Below, piece after piece: positions 9,009-16,321 of a DNA stretch of 35,699 nt. A model generated the notes under the pieces. That model had not been told where the DNA came from, ran no database searches, and was given only the letters and a program-made list of their open reading frames with translations. Source of the stretch: Syntrophobacterales bacterium (GTDB lineage: Bacteria > Desulfobacterota > Syntrophorhabdia > Syntrophorhabdales > Syntrophorhabdaceae). A program made the translations under genes and the position numbers. Every line of letters starts with the position of its first letter. Positions within the stretch are counted from its first letter, which is position 1. The stretch covers positions 65,231-100,929 of the forward strand of contig JAISPL010000037.1 in assembly GCA_031274925.1 (NCBI GenBank). Reading direction: 5' to 3'.

Positions 9009-9522
9009 TCACATAAAACCAGCGATCCCGCTCATTAAAAACGCAGAAGCAGGCCACGTCACATCCGAAACTACCCGATTTTCATTCCAATGCATACAAT
9101 CTTCAAGAACATCGCTTGTCCAAAGGTAAACATTACGTTCAGGTAAATAATGAAACAAAGTTAAGCTTGTCAAGATTATTTCAGTTTTGACAAGCTTAAC
9201 TGCACCACTATTGGTCAAAGGCAAACCGCATCACCGCAGAACCAAATAAAAAACCCTGGCCGTTTTCACTCGACGACCTGCATAAGGATAGAACTTCTTT
9301 TAGTGGTGCCATTCCATTATCCAGCTGACCGCCATTATTCCATCCCCAGGCCCACACTGTGCCGTCGCTTTTCATGGCAAAAGAGTGATTCTCTCCCGTG
9401 GTCAGCACGGGTGCTGCGGTAAAATCCTACCAGATGCTGGAGGCGCCATCATGAGGATACTGGTCAGTATAAGCATTGCTGAAATAAGTATAGATATAAA
9501 ATACATTTTTTCTGATTTTCAT
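9009..9522 (-). pseudogene. Frameshifted secreted RCC1-repeat protein remnant
   Basis: On the minus strand an ATG at 9522 has a good AAGGAG 9-10 nt upstream. Its frame (MKIRKNVFYI) stops early, but a neighbouring frame continues as a signal peptide (ISILISAMLILTSILMMAPPASG). A second shift near 9430 leads into 'VLTTGENHSFAMKSDGTVWAWGWNNGGQL', the hallmark of an RCC1/BNR beta-propeller repeat. Only one repeat survives; intact relatives usually have many. The frame then runs into unrelated-looking sequence and a stop at 9208, and a further frame continues to 9009. Two indels plus truncation make this a pseudogene. It was probably an exported propeller protein of the host. Confidence 0.6.
9159..9201. 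repeat. Perfect 15-bp inverted repeat
   Basis: AGTTAAGCTTGTCAA (9159-9173) and its exact complement TTGACAAGCTTAACT (9187-9201) flank a 13-nt loop. On the minus strand it is followed by a T-rich tract (TTTGTTTCATTATTT), so it could act as a weak Rho-independent terminator. Its low G+C and its place inside a broken gene equally suit the remains of a small inserted element. Confidence 0.6.
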
Positions 9523-9838
9523 CTGAAAGTGCTCCTTTTCCGGGAAATTAACCCTTCATATCCCGTGTTCACCTTTTAGACGTATAGTCGTCATTATATC
9601 ACATAAGTCAAACGCCTTTAAACCGTGAAGGGGGGCGGTATATTGTAACTACCGGAATCGATATAACTATGTTTCTGATTAATCTTACAGGTATCTGTCT
9701 TTCAGAATTTCGCGTGAAAATCAAATGATATTTGACTGAAATTTGTAATCAGAATTTCTGCAAGCAATGAAGTAATAACCAGGTCATAAATGTCTTTCTG
9801 GGGGGGGCAGTGTGGCTCTATGAGGATGCTCAAAAGAT
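9523..9838. other. Non-coding AT-rich stretch
   Basis: No credible gene on either strand. It contains a run of eight G near 9800 and several short AT-rich tracts. The only long frames here are shadows of the RCC1 remnant's signal-peptide region. Confidence 0.4.
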
Positions 9839-9840
9839 GT

Positions 9841-10190
9841 AAGGAAGTTACATAAGGGTTGAGGGGTTTAAGATTTTAGCGGGATCATCCGGAAAGAACC
9901 GGGATTTAAAGGATAGCGCATGCATAAGGCATGATAGATTTGCAATTATTCAAAGGTATATTTTGGGGTTGTTGCGCGGAGAATTGCAAAAGGATGATAG
10001 AAATATTTCAGACGGCATCACCCTCCGTAAACGTTTGTTTCATGAGACTTATCAACGTCTGCGTTAGAATAGAAATGTCGAGGCGCTTTCGGGGAAATTT
10101 TCCGATTTTGACGTTCAGAACATCATCATCGGGGAGGAGAAAATACCCTTCACCGCCGACCATATAGACGATATTGCCTCAGATCTCCCT
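9841..10190 (+). pseudogene. Decayed host frame at the phage boundary
   Basis: A plus-strand frame from about 9841 stays open for some 75 codons (for example 'LLRGELQKDDRNISDGITLR'). It meets a TAG near 10066 and continues in the same frame ('NVEALSGKFSDFDVQNIIIG') until it runs into the 3' end of the phage repressor gene. There is no start codon with a ribosome site. It reads like a real but inactivated gene of unknown family that is also cut by the phage's left end. Confidence is low because no family was recognised. Confidence 0.35.
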
Positions 10191-10219
10191 CACACAAGCC
10201 CTCCACGAGTCAGGGTAGA

Positions 10220-10831
10220 TTACCCTTCCTCTACATCGGTACCGGGGTCGTAGGGATGGAGCGCGGCCTTCAACACTCGGTTATCATTTTCCAGCTCGGA
10301 AACTTTTTTACCCGCTCGGATCGCATTTCGAAACGCTATCAGATTTCCTTTAATTGCCTCTTTAGTAATCTCGTCGTCCGACACCATAATTTCCACCAAG
10401 GCATCAACAAGATCTCTGAGTTCACCTTTTTCAGATCCATAAACATGGGGCGGCTTTTCGCCTACGCCTTCAGCGGAGCGGGTTGTACCATACTCGTGAG
10501 ACGTCTCGGTGTCCTTGTTTATAATCTCTCTCTTTAATTTTGCGTATCCGGTGTCTTTTATATATAATCCCGGCCCAGATGAGCTTATTAAACCGATCGG
10601 CTTGCCCTCTTCCTCGCCGCGTTCCGCCGTGATTATTCCGGTAAGCAGAAAGATCAGGTCCAGATTATTATTGACGCAATAGCGCAGCAATACGTCATAT
10701 GGAATTGTTTGACGCGCTCGCCAAGTAGATACCACACTGTGTCGCACGCCCAGAAACTTCGCAAGGGCACTGTGATTCTTTAATCCATGCCGCTCTATAA
10801 TCCCATCAAGAATCTCATCAATAGTTCGCAT
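10220..10831 (-). CDS. CI-type phage repressor (HTH)
   Basis: Residues 4-66 match the bacteriophage CI repressor helix-turn-helix family: 'IDEILDGIIERHGLKNHSAL' then 'AKFLGVRHSVVSTWRARQTIPYDVLLRYCVNNNLDLIFLLTG' (the latter at about residues 24-65). The rest of the 203-aa protein is a linker plus a helical, charged C-terminus ending 'KKVSELENDNRVLKAALHP', a short coiled coil likely used for oligomerisation. There is no S24 self-cleaving peptidase domain, so RecA-stimulated autocleavage is not expected. It should keep the prophage silent by binding the 56-bp divergent region. An AAGGA sits 6-8 nt before its ATG. It is the left-most phage gene. Confidence 0.85.
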   Translation of the reverse strand: MRTIDEILDGIIERHGLKNHSALAKFLGVRHSVVSTWRARQTIPYDVLLRYCVNNNLDLIFLLTGIITAERGEEEGKPIGLISSSGPGLYIKDTGYAKLKREIINKDTETSHEYGTTRSAEGVGEKPPHVYGSEKGELRDLVDALVEIMVSDDEITKEAIKGNLIAFRNAIRAGKKVSELENDNRVLKAALHPYDPGTDVEEG

Positions 10832-10847
10832 ATACGTCCTTTTTTAC

Positions 10848-10878
10848 TTGACATATATGTCGCAAATGTGAATATAAT
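10848..10878 (+). promoter_or_regulatory. Early promoter overlapping a 12-bp palindromic operator
   Basis: TTGACA (10848-10853) and TATAAT (10873-10878) are both perfect consensus hexamers, although the spacer is long at 19 bp. The perfect palindrome GACATATATGTC (10850-10861) overlaps the -35 element and is a natural binding site for the CI-type repressor or Ner-like protein. The -10 ends only 9 bp before the ATG of the next gene, so transcripts would start at about 10885 with a leader of 0-3 nt. Confidence 0.6.
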
Positions 10879-10887
10879 CTATTTAAC

Positions 10888-11106
10888 ATGGCAACAATGA
10901 TCGGCAAAACAATAAGAAAGCTGATGATCGACAAGGATGTTACTGCGGCGGCTGTTGCGAGAGAAGCAAAATGCACCCGACAGAACGTTACATACGTAAT
11001 AGATGGGAGAATCAAGGATACGCCCGTTAAGGGGATCCTTGCCCGGCACTTAGGAAAACCCGTGGACGAATTGTGGCCTCCTAATGAGGCCAGACATAGA
11101 AAATAG
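10888..11106 (+). CDS. Ner/Cro-like small DNA-binding regulator
   Basis: The 72-aa protein carries one helix-turn-helix: 'DVTAAAVAREAKCTRQNVTYVIDGR' lies at about residues 17-41, followed by 'LARHLGKPVDELWPP', which resembles the C-terminal helix of Ner/XRE-type phage regulators. In Mu, Ner is the first early gene and turns down both the repressor and early promoters; position and size agree with that role here. It has no Shine-Dalgarno, and its ATG falls 9 bp after a TATAAT, so translation from a leaderless message is likely. It is divergent from the repressor gene. Confidence 0.75.
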   Translation: MATMIGKTIRKLMIDKDVTAAAVAREAKCTRQNVTYVIDGRIKDTPVKGILARHLGKPVDELWPPNEARHRK

Positions 11107-11152
11107 GATTGGGACAATCGCTCAACTCTCATTTGATTTTGATTTTATCAAA

Positions 11153-11165
11153 TCCTCCTGGAGGA
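11153..11165 (+). promoter_or_regulatory. Palindromic ribosome binding site
   Basis: TCCTCCTGGAGGA is a 13-bp palindrome whose right half (GGAGGA) is the Shine-Dalgarno of the gene starting at 11170. The left half can pair with it through a TCCT/AGGA stem, so the site may be partly hidden in mRNA. An upstream TTTGAT/ATCAAA pair (11133-11151) may add structure. Confidence 0.35.
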
Positions 11166-11169
11166 TGCA

Positions 11170-11616
11170 ATGTCAAACAGCAAAAAACAATCTACCAAGG
11201 TACTGTCAGGACAGGGATCGCTCTTTGATACCGAGATATCAGAGGGCGCCCTGGACGTGTCCATGGCCTTTAGGGATGCGTTATCTAAGGCCTTAACCAG
11301 TTGTAAAGATTCTAGGTATCAGGTCGCCGCAAAAATCTCCGAACTCACCAAGCGCAATATCTCGAAAGATATGCTCGACAAATATACATCTTCCAATCTG
11401 GACTATGGTTTCAGGGCCGAGGACCTCGCCGCCTTTTGCGCGGTCACTGGCTCACTGGAACCCTTCCGGGTCCTTCTCTCTCCGCTTCGGTGCGATGTGG
11501 TTGACCCCCATGACTCTGAATATGTGCGCCTCGCCAAGCTCAATCAAGAAAAGACTCGCCTACTGAACGAAATTGCCCAGGTCGAATTTAAGCTCGGCCT
11601 CAAAGGAGGAAAATAA
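11170..11616 (+). CDS. Early phage protein, possibly DNA-binding, unknown function
   Basis: This 148-aa protein has no assigned function. Residues 35-90 are helical and contain 'SRYQVAAKISELTKRNISKDMLDKYTSS' (part shown), which resembles a regulator-type helix-turn-helix followed by 'EDLAAFCAVTGSLEPFRVLL'. The last 35 residues form a short coiled coil. Proteins of this type occur between Ner and the transposase in Mu-like phages of delta- and other proteobacteria. The ATG follows GGAGGA, and the stop abuts the next gene's ATG (11616/11617). A role in early regulation or replication is inferred only from position. Confidence 0.55.
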   Translation: MSNSKKQSTKVLSGQGSLFDTEISEGALDVSMAFRDALSKALTSCKDSRYQVAAKISELTKRNISKDMLDKYTSSNLDYGFRAEDLAAFCAVTGSLEPFRVLLSPLRCDVVDPHDSEYVRLAKLNQEKTRLLNEIAQVEFKLGLKGGK

Positions 11617-11916
11617 ATGCCCGAGGAGAACCGCTACAGAATAGATGCAGTCTGGACCGCCGCGCAGATACTCAGAGAGGTCGCAAACTCCCCGGAGCCG
11701 ATGGGGATGAAGGAAGTAGCAGCTATACTCGGCATATCGGAGAACACCGCCTACCGTCAGTGCGAAACGCTTGCTGAAGCTGGACTCCTTGAGCGGGTAG
11801 GCGCACACTACGGGCTTGGCACGCTCTGCATGCTCTTCTGGGCAAAATCGGTGGCAAGGCTCGAATCACAGCGTGAACAGATCAGCAGGCTGCTCACAGC
11901 GGTGAGAAAACCATAA
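11617..11916 (+). CDS. IclR-type winged-helix DNA-binding protein
   Basis: The 99-aa protein is essentially one winged helix: 'AAQILREVANSPEPMGMKEV' then 'AAILGISENTAYRQCETLAEAGLLERVGAHYGLG' (about residues 34-67). This matches the N-terminal domain of IclR-family regulators and lacks their effector domain. It begins immediately after the preceding stop, with GGAGG in the end of that gene. In Mu-like phages such a protein sits just before the transposase genes and may act in early regulation or end recognition. The exact role is unknown. Confidence 0.65.
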   Translation: MPEENRYRIDAVWTAAQILREVANSPEPMGMKEVAAILGISENTAYRQCETLAEAGLLERVGAHYGLGTLCMLFWAKSVARLESQREQISRLLTAVRKP

Positions 11917-11938
11917 AAAGCGACAGGAGGCGCAACCC

Positions 11939-12829
11939 ATGCAAAAGGTTACAGAGGAACAATTTAAGGTGGCAAACGAGATTTACGAGGCAGGCAAAAG
12001 CGTCACGGAGAACAGGATAGTAGAATTGCAGCAGGAACTTGAAGTTAACGGGGATGAGCGCGAGGCCATTGGGATACTCAAAAAAATATCCTTAGACCGG
12101 GCGCACGGTGACATGGTGGAGGCAATGATCCTCTACAAAGTAAAGGAAGACAAATCTTACAGAAAAGCGGGTCTCACTTGGGCCGGATTCTGCGAAGCGA
12201 CGGGCAGGGAAGTGAGAACGGTCGACCGGCAACTCGCCGACCTCAAACCGGTCTTCCATGCATATTCGGAACAACTGTCCTATTTGGTAAAATTTCCCCC
12301 TACGAAAATAAGGGCTTTAGGAAGAGGCCTTTCAGACCAACCGTCCGATTTTGAGGGAAAGACCATCGAAGACGCTCTCGCCGAAGTCGAAACCCTCAAG
12401 AAAGCCCGTAAAGAACAGGACGAGGAACTCGCCGCCCAGAAAAAAGCCCACGAGCGCGTCCAGGAGGATACCCACAAGACTATCACGAAACTCGAAAAGG
12501 AACTTGCCCGCCATGAAAAAGCCGCCGAGTCCCGCGGACTCACCTCCGAAGAAGACGCATTCTTGAAGCAGATGGAGTTCCTTCGCGCTGGCTTTGACGG
12601 TTACATGCTTAGGGTCGATCCGGAGACCATAAATGACCTCCGCACCGATGAGGAAGAAGCAGAGCCTACGGCCCGCATGATCGCCGCCTACCTTACAACC
12701 ATTGACTATATGCGTAAGCAAATCCTCACCGCCTTTGACGCGGCGGTGACTCTATACGGTGACCCTGTCATGTGTCCAGAATCAGCCTGGCACCCAGGCA
12801 TGGGCGGCATCATCGAAAAGGAGAACTAA
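11939..12829 (+). CDS. Early phage coiled-coil protein, unknown function
   Basis: This 296-aa protein has an N-terminal helical part (1-120) with 'KAGLTWAGFCEATGREVRTVDRQL' (part), which resembles a helix-turn-helix. A long charged coiled coil spans about 140-205 ('EVETLKKARKEQDEELAAQK'), and a helical C-terminal segment ends with 'YMRKQILTAFDAAVTLYG'. It follows a clear AGGAGG and lies 6 bp before the transposase gene, so it belongs to the same early operon. I do not recognise a family. The combination of a DNA-binding-like head and coiled coil would suit a partner of the transposition complex, but that is inference. Confidence 0.55.
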   Translation: MQKVTEEQFKVANEIYEAGKSVTENRIVELQQELEVNGDEREAIGILKKISLDRAHGDMVEAMILYKVKEDKSYRKAGLTWAGFCEATGREVRTVDRQLADLKPVFHAYSEQLSYLVKFPPTKIRALGRGLSDQPSDFEGKTIEDALAEVETLKKARKEQDEELAAQKKAHERVQEDTHKTITKLEKELARHEKAAESRGLTSEEDAFLKQMEFLRAGFDGYMLRVDPETINDLRTDEEEAEPTARMIAAYLTTIDYMRKQILTAFDAAVTLYGDPVMCPESAWHPGMGGIIEKEN

Positions 12830-12835
12830 TCACAT

Positions 12836-14512
12836 GTGGCAAGAGGACCTGGCCACGAACTGAACCGAGCCTCCTCCCGCGACCGTAGCGCAATCCTCGC
12901 GCATTACGAGACGCAGACAGGATACAGGAGGCAACGTCTCTACACCATCGCCGCCCAGTATGGCTTTGTCTCGGCCAGGTCCACGCGCTCAGACAAGGGT
13001 TGTCTCAAGACGGGCCTCACAACGGAACAGATTGAAGGAATCGCGTCACTTATCCATGTAACCCGCCGAGAGGTAAAGGGAGCCATCATGCCCACCGAAC
13101 GGGCAATGCAGATCGCCGAGGATAACGGGTGGATCAAACCAGGCCAAGCCTCGCCCTCCGTCATGAACCGTCTCCTCCGGGAGCGACAACTCTCTAAAAC
13201 ACATCAGAAAGCCCCTGCGCCCCACACGGAGATGCGTTCTCTTCACCCAAATCACGTCCATGAGGTCGATGTATCAGTCTGCATTCAGTACTACCTCAAA
13301 GGCGGCCGTCTTGGGATTCTTGATGAGCGCGACTTCTACAAGAACAAACCCCACAATTTTGCGAAAGTAAAGACGAGGCTGCTCCGCTATGTCCTTGTGG
13401 ACCATTTTTCCGGATCGTTCTGGCTTAAATACTATGATACCACGGGCGAGACTCAGAAGAATATGTACGACTTCCTCCGAGAGGCGTGGGGCCGAAAAGA
13501 CGAAGAGGAGAAGCTGCCTTTCAGAGGCGTCCCCTTCGTGATGCTCTGGGATGCAGGTTCTGCTAACGTCTCAAAAACCATGGTCTCATTCTTCGACAGC
13601 TTAGGCGTCTCAGTCCCAAAGGGCCGCCCCAGGAACCCCCGCAGAAACGGCGCCGTGGAAGTCACCCACAACATCATTGAACCCTGGTTTGAATCCGGCC
13701 TACGAATACAACCAGCAACGTCCGTTGATGAACTAAACCAATGGGCGCACGACTTCTCCATATGGTTTCAAGCTGACCGCAAACATACCCGGCACGGTAT
13801 GCCCCGCACGACCTGCTGGCTCCTCATAAAAGAAGAACAGCTCCGCGAACTCCCATCAGAAGACATCCTTCGGGACCTCTTTGTCAGTCCGAAAGAAGAG
13901 CGTACGGTGAGCGGCGCATACACGATCAGTTATCGGGGAAACGAGTACAGCCTAAAGCATATTGAGGGTCTCTTTAGGGGAGCAAAAGTATGGGCGATAC
14001 TAAAACCCTATAAATGGCCTGCGATTGAGGTCGCCTATCGGGAAGCGGTCTACGAGGCCGCGCCAGTTGAGAAACTTCCCGCTATTGAGGGCGGATTCTC
14101 CAGGAACGCCGCCATCATAAATGAGCAGTATCGGTCTCAACCGGAGACAGAGACAGAGTGCGCGATTAAGCGCATGGAGAACATGGCCTACGGCGAAAAC
14201 CACAGTAAAGGCGTAGTACCTTTTGAGGGACTCCGGGTCTACGGCCACCATGCCGACAAGGTGGACGCCACTCTGATGCCGCGGCGCGGCACCCCCATGG
14301 AGATCGACCGCGGCATCACAGAAACCCTGATCAGCATGACCGAGTTTTTAAAACGTCTGGTCGGCAGGGTCGGTTCCATATCACGGGAGATGAACACCCG
14401 GTTGCGGGAGGAGTATGGGGAATCCATTGAAACAACCAAAGCGGAAGAGATTATCCGCTCCATAGAGGACGAAAACTGGCCCGTCATACGGGCCGCTGAA
14501 GACAGGAGGTGA
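12836..14512 (+). CDS. DDE transposase (Mu A / TnsB-like, rve integrase core)
   Basis: This 558-aa protein is the phage transposase that cuts and joins the phage ends during lysogenic insertion and replicative transposition. The retroviral-integrase-type core holds Asp145 ('HEVDVSVC'), Asp239 ('VMLWDAGSANV') and Glu275 ('RRNGAVEVTHNIIE'). The second-to-third spacing of 35 residues is closer to TnsB and Tn552-type enzymes than to Mu A, whose spacing is 55. An N-terminal helix-turn-helix region (about 60-120) should bind the ends, and a beta-barrel-like segment follows the core. The frame begins with GTG at 12836; an ATG two bases earlier is out of frame and stops after nine codons. The AAA partner follows 4 bp downstream. 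Confidence 0.9.
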   Translation: MARGPGHELNRASSRDRSAILAHYETQTGYRRQRLYTIAAQYGFVSARSTRSDKGCLKTGLTTEQIEGIASLIHVTRREVKGAIMPTERAMQIAEDNGWIKPGQASPSVMNRLLRERQLSKTHQKAPAPHTEMRSLHPNHVHEVDVSVCIQYYLKGGRLGILDERDFYKNKPHNFAKVKTRLLRYVLVDHFSGSFWLKYYDTTGETQKNMYDFLREAWGRKDEEEKLPFRGVPFVMLWDAGSANVSKTMVSFFDSLGVSVPKGRPRNPRRNGAVEVTHNIIEPWFESGLRIQPATSVDELNQWAHDFSIWFQADRKHTRHGMPRTTCWLLIKEEQLRELPSEDILRDLFVSPKEERTVSGAYTISYRGNEYSLKHIEGLFRGAKVWAILKPYKWPAIEVAYREAVYEAAPVEKLPAIEGGFSRNAAIINEQYRSQPETETECAIKRMENMAYGENHSKGVVPFEGLRVYGHHADKVDATLMPRRGTPMEIDRGITETLISMTEFLKRLVGRVGSISREMNTRLREEYGESIETTKAEEIIRSIEDENWPVIRAAEDRR

Positions 14513-14516
14513 TTGA

Positions 14517-15767
14517 ATGGCAAATAACATGGTCAACAAAGTATACTCGGCGCCCGTCGAGCCAATCATTCTCAAACAACTCCTCTCGGACTGCGCTATT
14601 AATCAGCGGGTGATAGGGGATTTGACGGGTCTTGCCCGGACGACCATCAACATTACGGTCAATCGGGGCTACATACCGAGCAGGACGCCGGAGTTCAAAA
14701 AAACGGTGGAGAAGTTCGTAGCGGATAATACTCAAGCTGCCTGCTGGCTCGCAACCCAGGGGTTTTCAGTGGCAGATATCTGGAAACCTTTAGGAAAGCT
14801 CAATTACCGGGTTCACCCGTCTGATACGACGGATAAGATACGGGCCGGAATAAAAAGGGCCACAGCGGCACTCAAGCCAGGCGATCCGGAGCAGATCACA
14901 ATTCAATGGGAGGTGGAAATGCTGGATCAGGAAACGATGCGATGCTTCAAAATCTTCAGAAATCCCTTTATAGACGACATTCTAAAGGACGGCGATATCT
15001 ACATGAGTGAGGAACACCGTTACATTGAGGCGGCGATGCTAGACGCTGCCCACCATAGCGGGTTTCTGGCCGTCATTGGCGAGGTGGGATCAGGTAAGTC
15101 CGTCATACGCCGGAAAGTAGTAGGGCAGTTGCGAAAAGACGGCAACACCCTCGTCATCTACCCGCAGATAATCGACAAGACCCGGCTCACGGCGGCGAGC
15201 ATCTGCGACGCAATCATCATGGATATATCGGAACAGAAGCCGAAGGTGAAGCTGGAACAAAAGACGCGTCAGGTTCAGGACCTTCTTCTTGAACGCTCCA
15301 AGCAGAACTTCAGATCAGTTCTCATTGTTGAAGAAGCTCACGATCTTAGTCCTGCGACGCTCAAGTATCTGAAAAGGTTCTACGAGCTTGAGGACGGGTA
15401 CAGAAAGCTCTTGGGTATTATACTCGTCGGTCAGGTAGAGCTGAAAAAATACTTCAACGAGTCGACCCATGTCGACATGCGCGAGGTGATTAGGAGAATA
15501 CAGACCGCCGAGGTCCGCGGCTTAAACGGCAACATAGGCGACTACTTAAATCTCAAGTTCCGACGCATCGGCGCGAAGCTCGACGACATCTTTGAGCCTG
15601 ACGCAATAACAGCCCTGTCCCGGCGTCTCACGGTAAGCGATCAGGGAAACAAGAAAATCAGTCACGCTTACCCTCTGGTCGTAAATAACTACGCGGCCAA
15701 GGCGATGAACGCGGCCTGCGAGATGGGCGAGGAGAAAGTCACTGCAGCGGTGGTGGAGGCAATATGA
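14517..15767 (+). CDS. AAA+ transposition ATPase (Mu B / TniB / ExeA-like)
   Basis: Mu B-type ATPases coat target DNA, deliver it to the transposase and enforce target immunity. The 416-aa protein has an N-terminal helix-turn-helix ('RVIGDLTGLARTTINITVNRG', part), as Mu B does. A P-loop 'GEVGSGKS' lies at residues 188-195, Walker B 'LIVEEAH' at 269-275, and the sensor-like 'LGIILVGQ' near 300. An unusually strong AGGAGGTGATTG precedes the ATG. It starts 4 bp after the transposase gene and overlaps the next small gene by ATGA, so it is part of a tightly coupled early operon. Confidence 0.88.
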   Translation: MANNMVNKVYSAPVEPIILKQLLSDCAINQRVIGDLTGLARTTINITVNRGYIPSRTPEFKKTVEKFVADNTQAACWLATQGFSVADIWKPLGKLNYRVHPSDTTDKIRAGIKRATAALKPGDPEQITIQWEVEMLDQETMRCFKIFRNPFIDDILKDGDIYMSEEHRYIEAAMLDAAHHSGFLAVIGEVGSGKSVIRRKVVGQLRKDGNTLVIYPQIIDKTRLTAASICDAIIMDISEQKPKVKLEQKTRQVQDLLLERSKQNFRSVLIVEEAHDLSPATLKYLKRFYELEDGYRKLLGIILVGQVELKKYFNESTHVDMREVIRRIQTAEVRGLNGNIGDYLNLKFRRIGAKLDDIFEPDAITALSRRLTVSDQGNKKISHAYPLVVNNYAAKAMNAACEMGEEKVTAAVVEAI

Positions 15768-15946
15768 AGAAGAGAAGAGTGTTAGCGTTTGAAATATGCG
15801 ATATGTGTGACTTTGCTGCATACCATATAGATGATTATTTGTGGTGCTCATATAACGATGAGGACAAAAAGATAGAAAGTCCAGAAGACGGAATCCCTGA
15901 ATGGTGCCAAAGCCCTTTCCTGATAGAAATCACGGAGGAAGAATGA
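15764..15946 (+). CDS. Small cysteine-containing early protein
   Basis: The 60-aa protein overlaps the end of the ATPase gene by ATGA and the next gene by ATGA, so it is probably translated by reinitiation. It has four cysteines (12, 15, 28, 48), the first two as 'CDMC', which could bind a metal, and an acidic C-terminus ('IEITEEE'). No family recognised. The tight overlaps on both sides argue that it is a real gene. Confidence 0.55.
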   Translation: MKKRRVLAFEICDMCDFAAYHIDDYLWCSYNDEDKKIESPEDGIPEWCQSPFLIEITEEE

Positions 15947-16104
15947 ACATACAAATAAAGGTCCAAGCGCCGGATCTCCTTGCAGTGACTGACGTAATTG
16001 ATGTTATGTCTTTTATTCGTGATAAGGGGTGGATCCTAAAGGAGGCAGACATATCCATGGAGGCAGAGGAGGAGGAGGAGGAGGAAGAAGAAGAAGAAGA
16101 ATGA
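15943..16104 (+). CDS. Small acidic protein with a 12-residue glutamate tail
   Basis: This 53-aa protein starts at the ATG of an ATGA overlap (15943), preceded by the strong GGAGGAAGA. A longer upstream frame exists but lacks a ribosome site. Residues 1-38 look like a small alpha/beta fold ('VQAPDLLAVTDVIDVMSFIRDKG', part). The C-terminus is GAGGCA followed by twelve Glu codons (six GAG then six GAA). Its stop overlaps the next gene's start by ATGA. Such a dense negative tail is typical of DNA mimics and basic-protein chaperones; the position near Gam would suit an anti-defence role, but this is inference. Confidence 0.55.
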   Translation: MNIQIKVQAPDLLAVTDVIDVMSFIRDKGWILKEADISMEAEEEEEEEEEEEE

Positions 16105-16310
16105 AAGCGAGGGTGTATGCCGACACGATCAAAGGATCAATGCCTTCGGATTCAGAGGCTAAAGCAGGGATCAGACCACGCAACGGCATCGCCTACCCCA
16201 ACGGCGATCTCCATTGCCGCGTCAGAAACGGTCGGATCAGCAGATCAGCCTGTGTGGTCCAGGCATACCGGCAGCCGGAACACTGCAGTGGTTGTCCGGC
16301 AAACCTGTAG
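16101..16310 (+). CDS. Small early protein, possible metal-binding
   Basis: The 69-aa frame starts at an ATG inside an ATGA overlap with the poly-Glu gene. An upstream extension in the same frame would run backwards through the GAG/GAA tract as poly-Gly/Arg and is rejected. Cysteines occur as 'LHCRV', 'SACVV' and 'HCSGC' near the end, so a small zinc-binding fold is possible. It ends 11 bp before the next gene. Function unknown. Confidence 0.45.
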   Translation: MKARVYADTIKGSMPSDSEAKAGIRPRNGIAYPNGDLHCRVRNGRISRSACVVQAYRQPEHCSGCPANL

Positions 16311-16321
16311 GGAGGTTATAC

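Noticed and set aside
9385-9579. Plus-strand 64-codon frame
   Set aside because: It lies antisense to the signal-peptide part of the RCC1 remnant, has no ribosome site and no protein-like features.
9841-10220. Exact left phage end
   Set aside because: TG-starting candidates exist, but without the right end they cannot be told apart, so no attachment site is called.
10256-10537. Plus-strand frame antisense to the repressor
   Set aside because: It is a shadow of the well-supported repressor gene, which has an HTH domain and proper start.
13453-13761. Minus-strand frames within the transposase gene
   Set aside because: They are antisense shadows over the catalytic core; codon pattern and motifs support only the plus strand.
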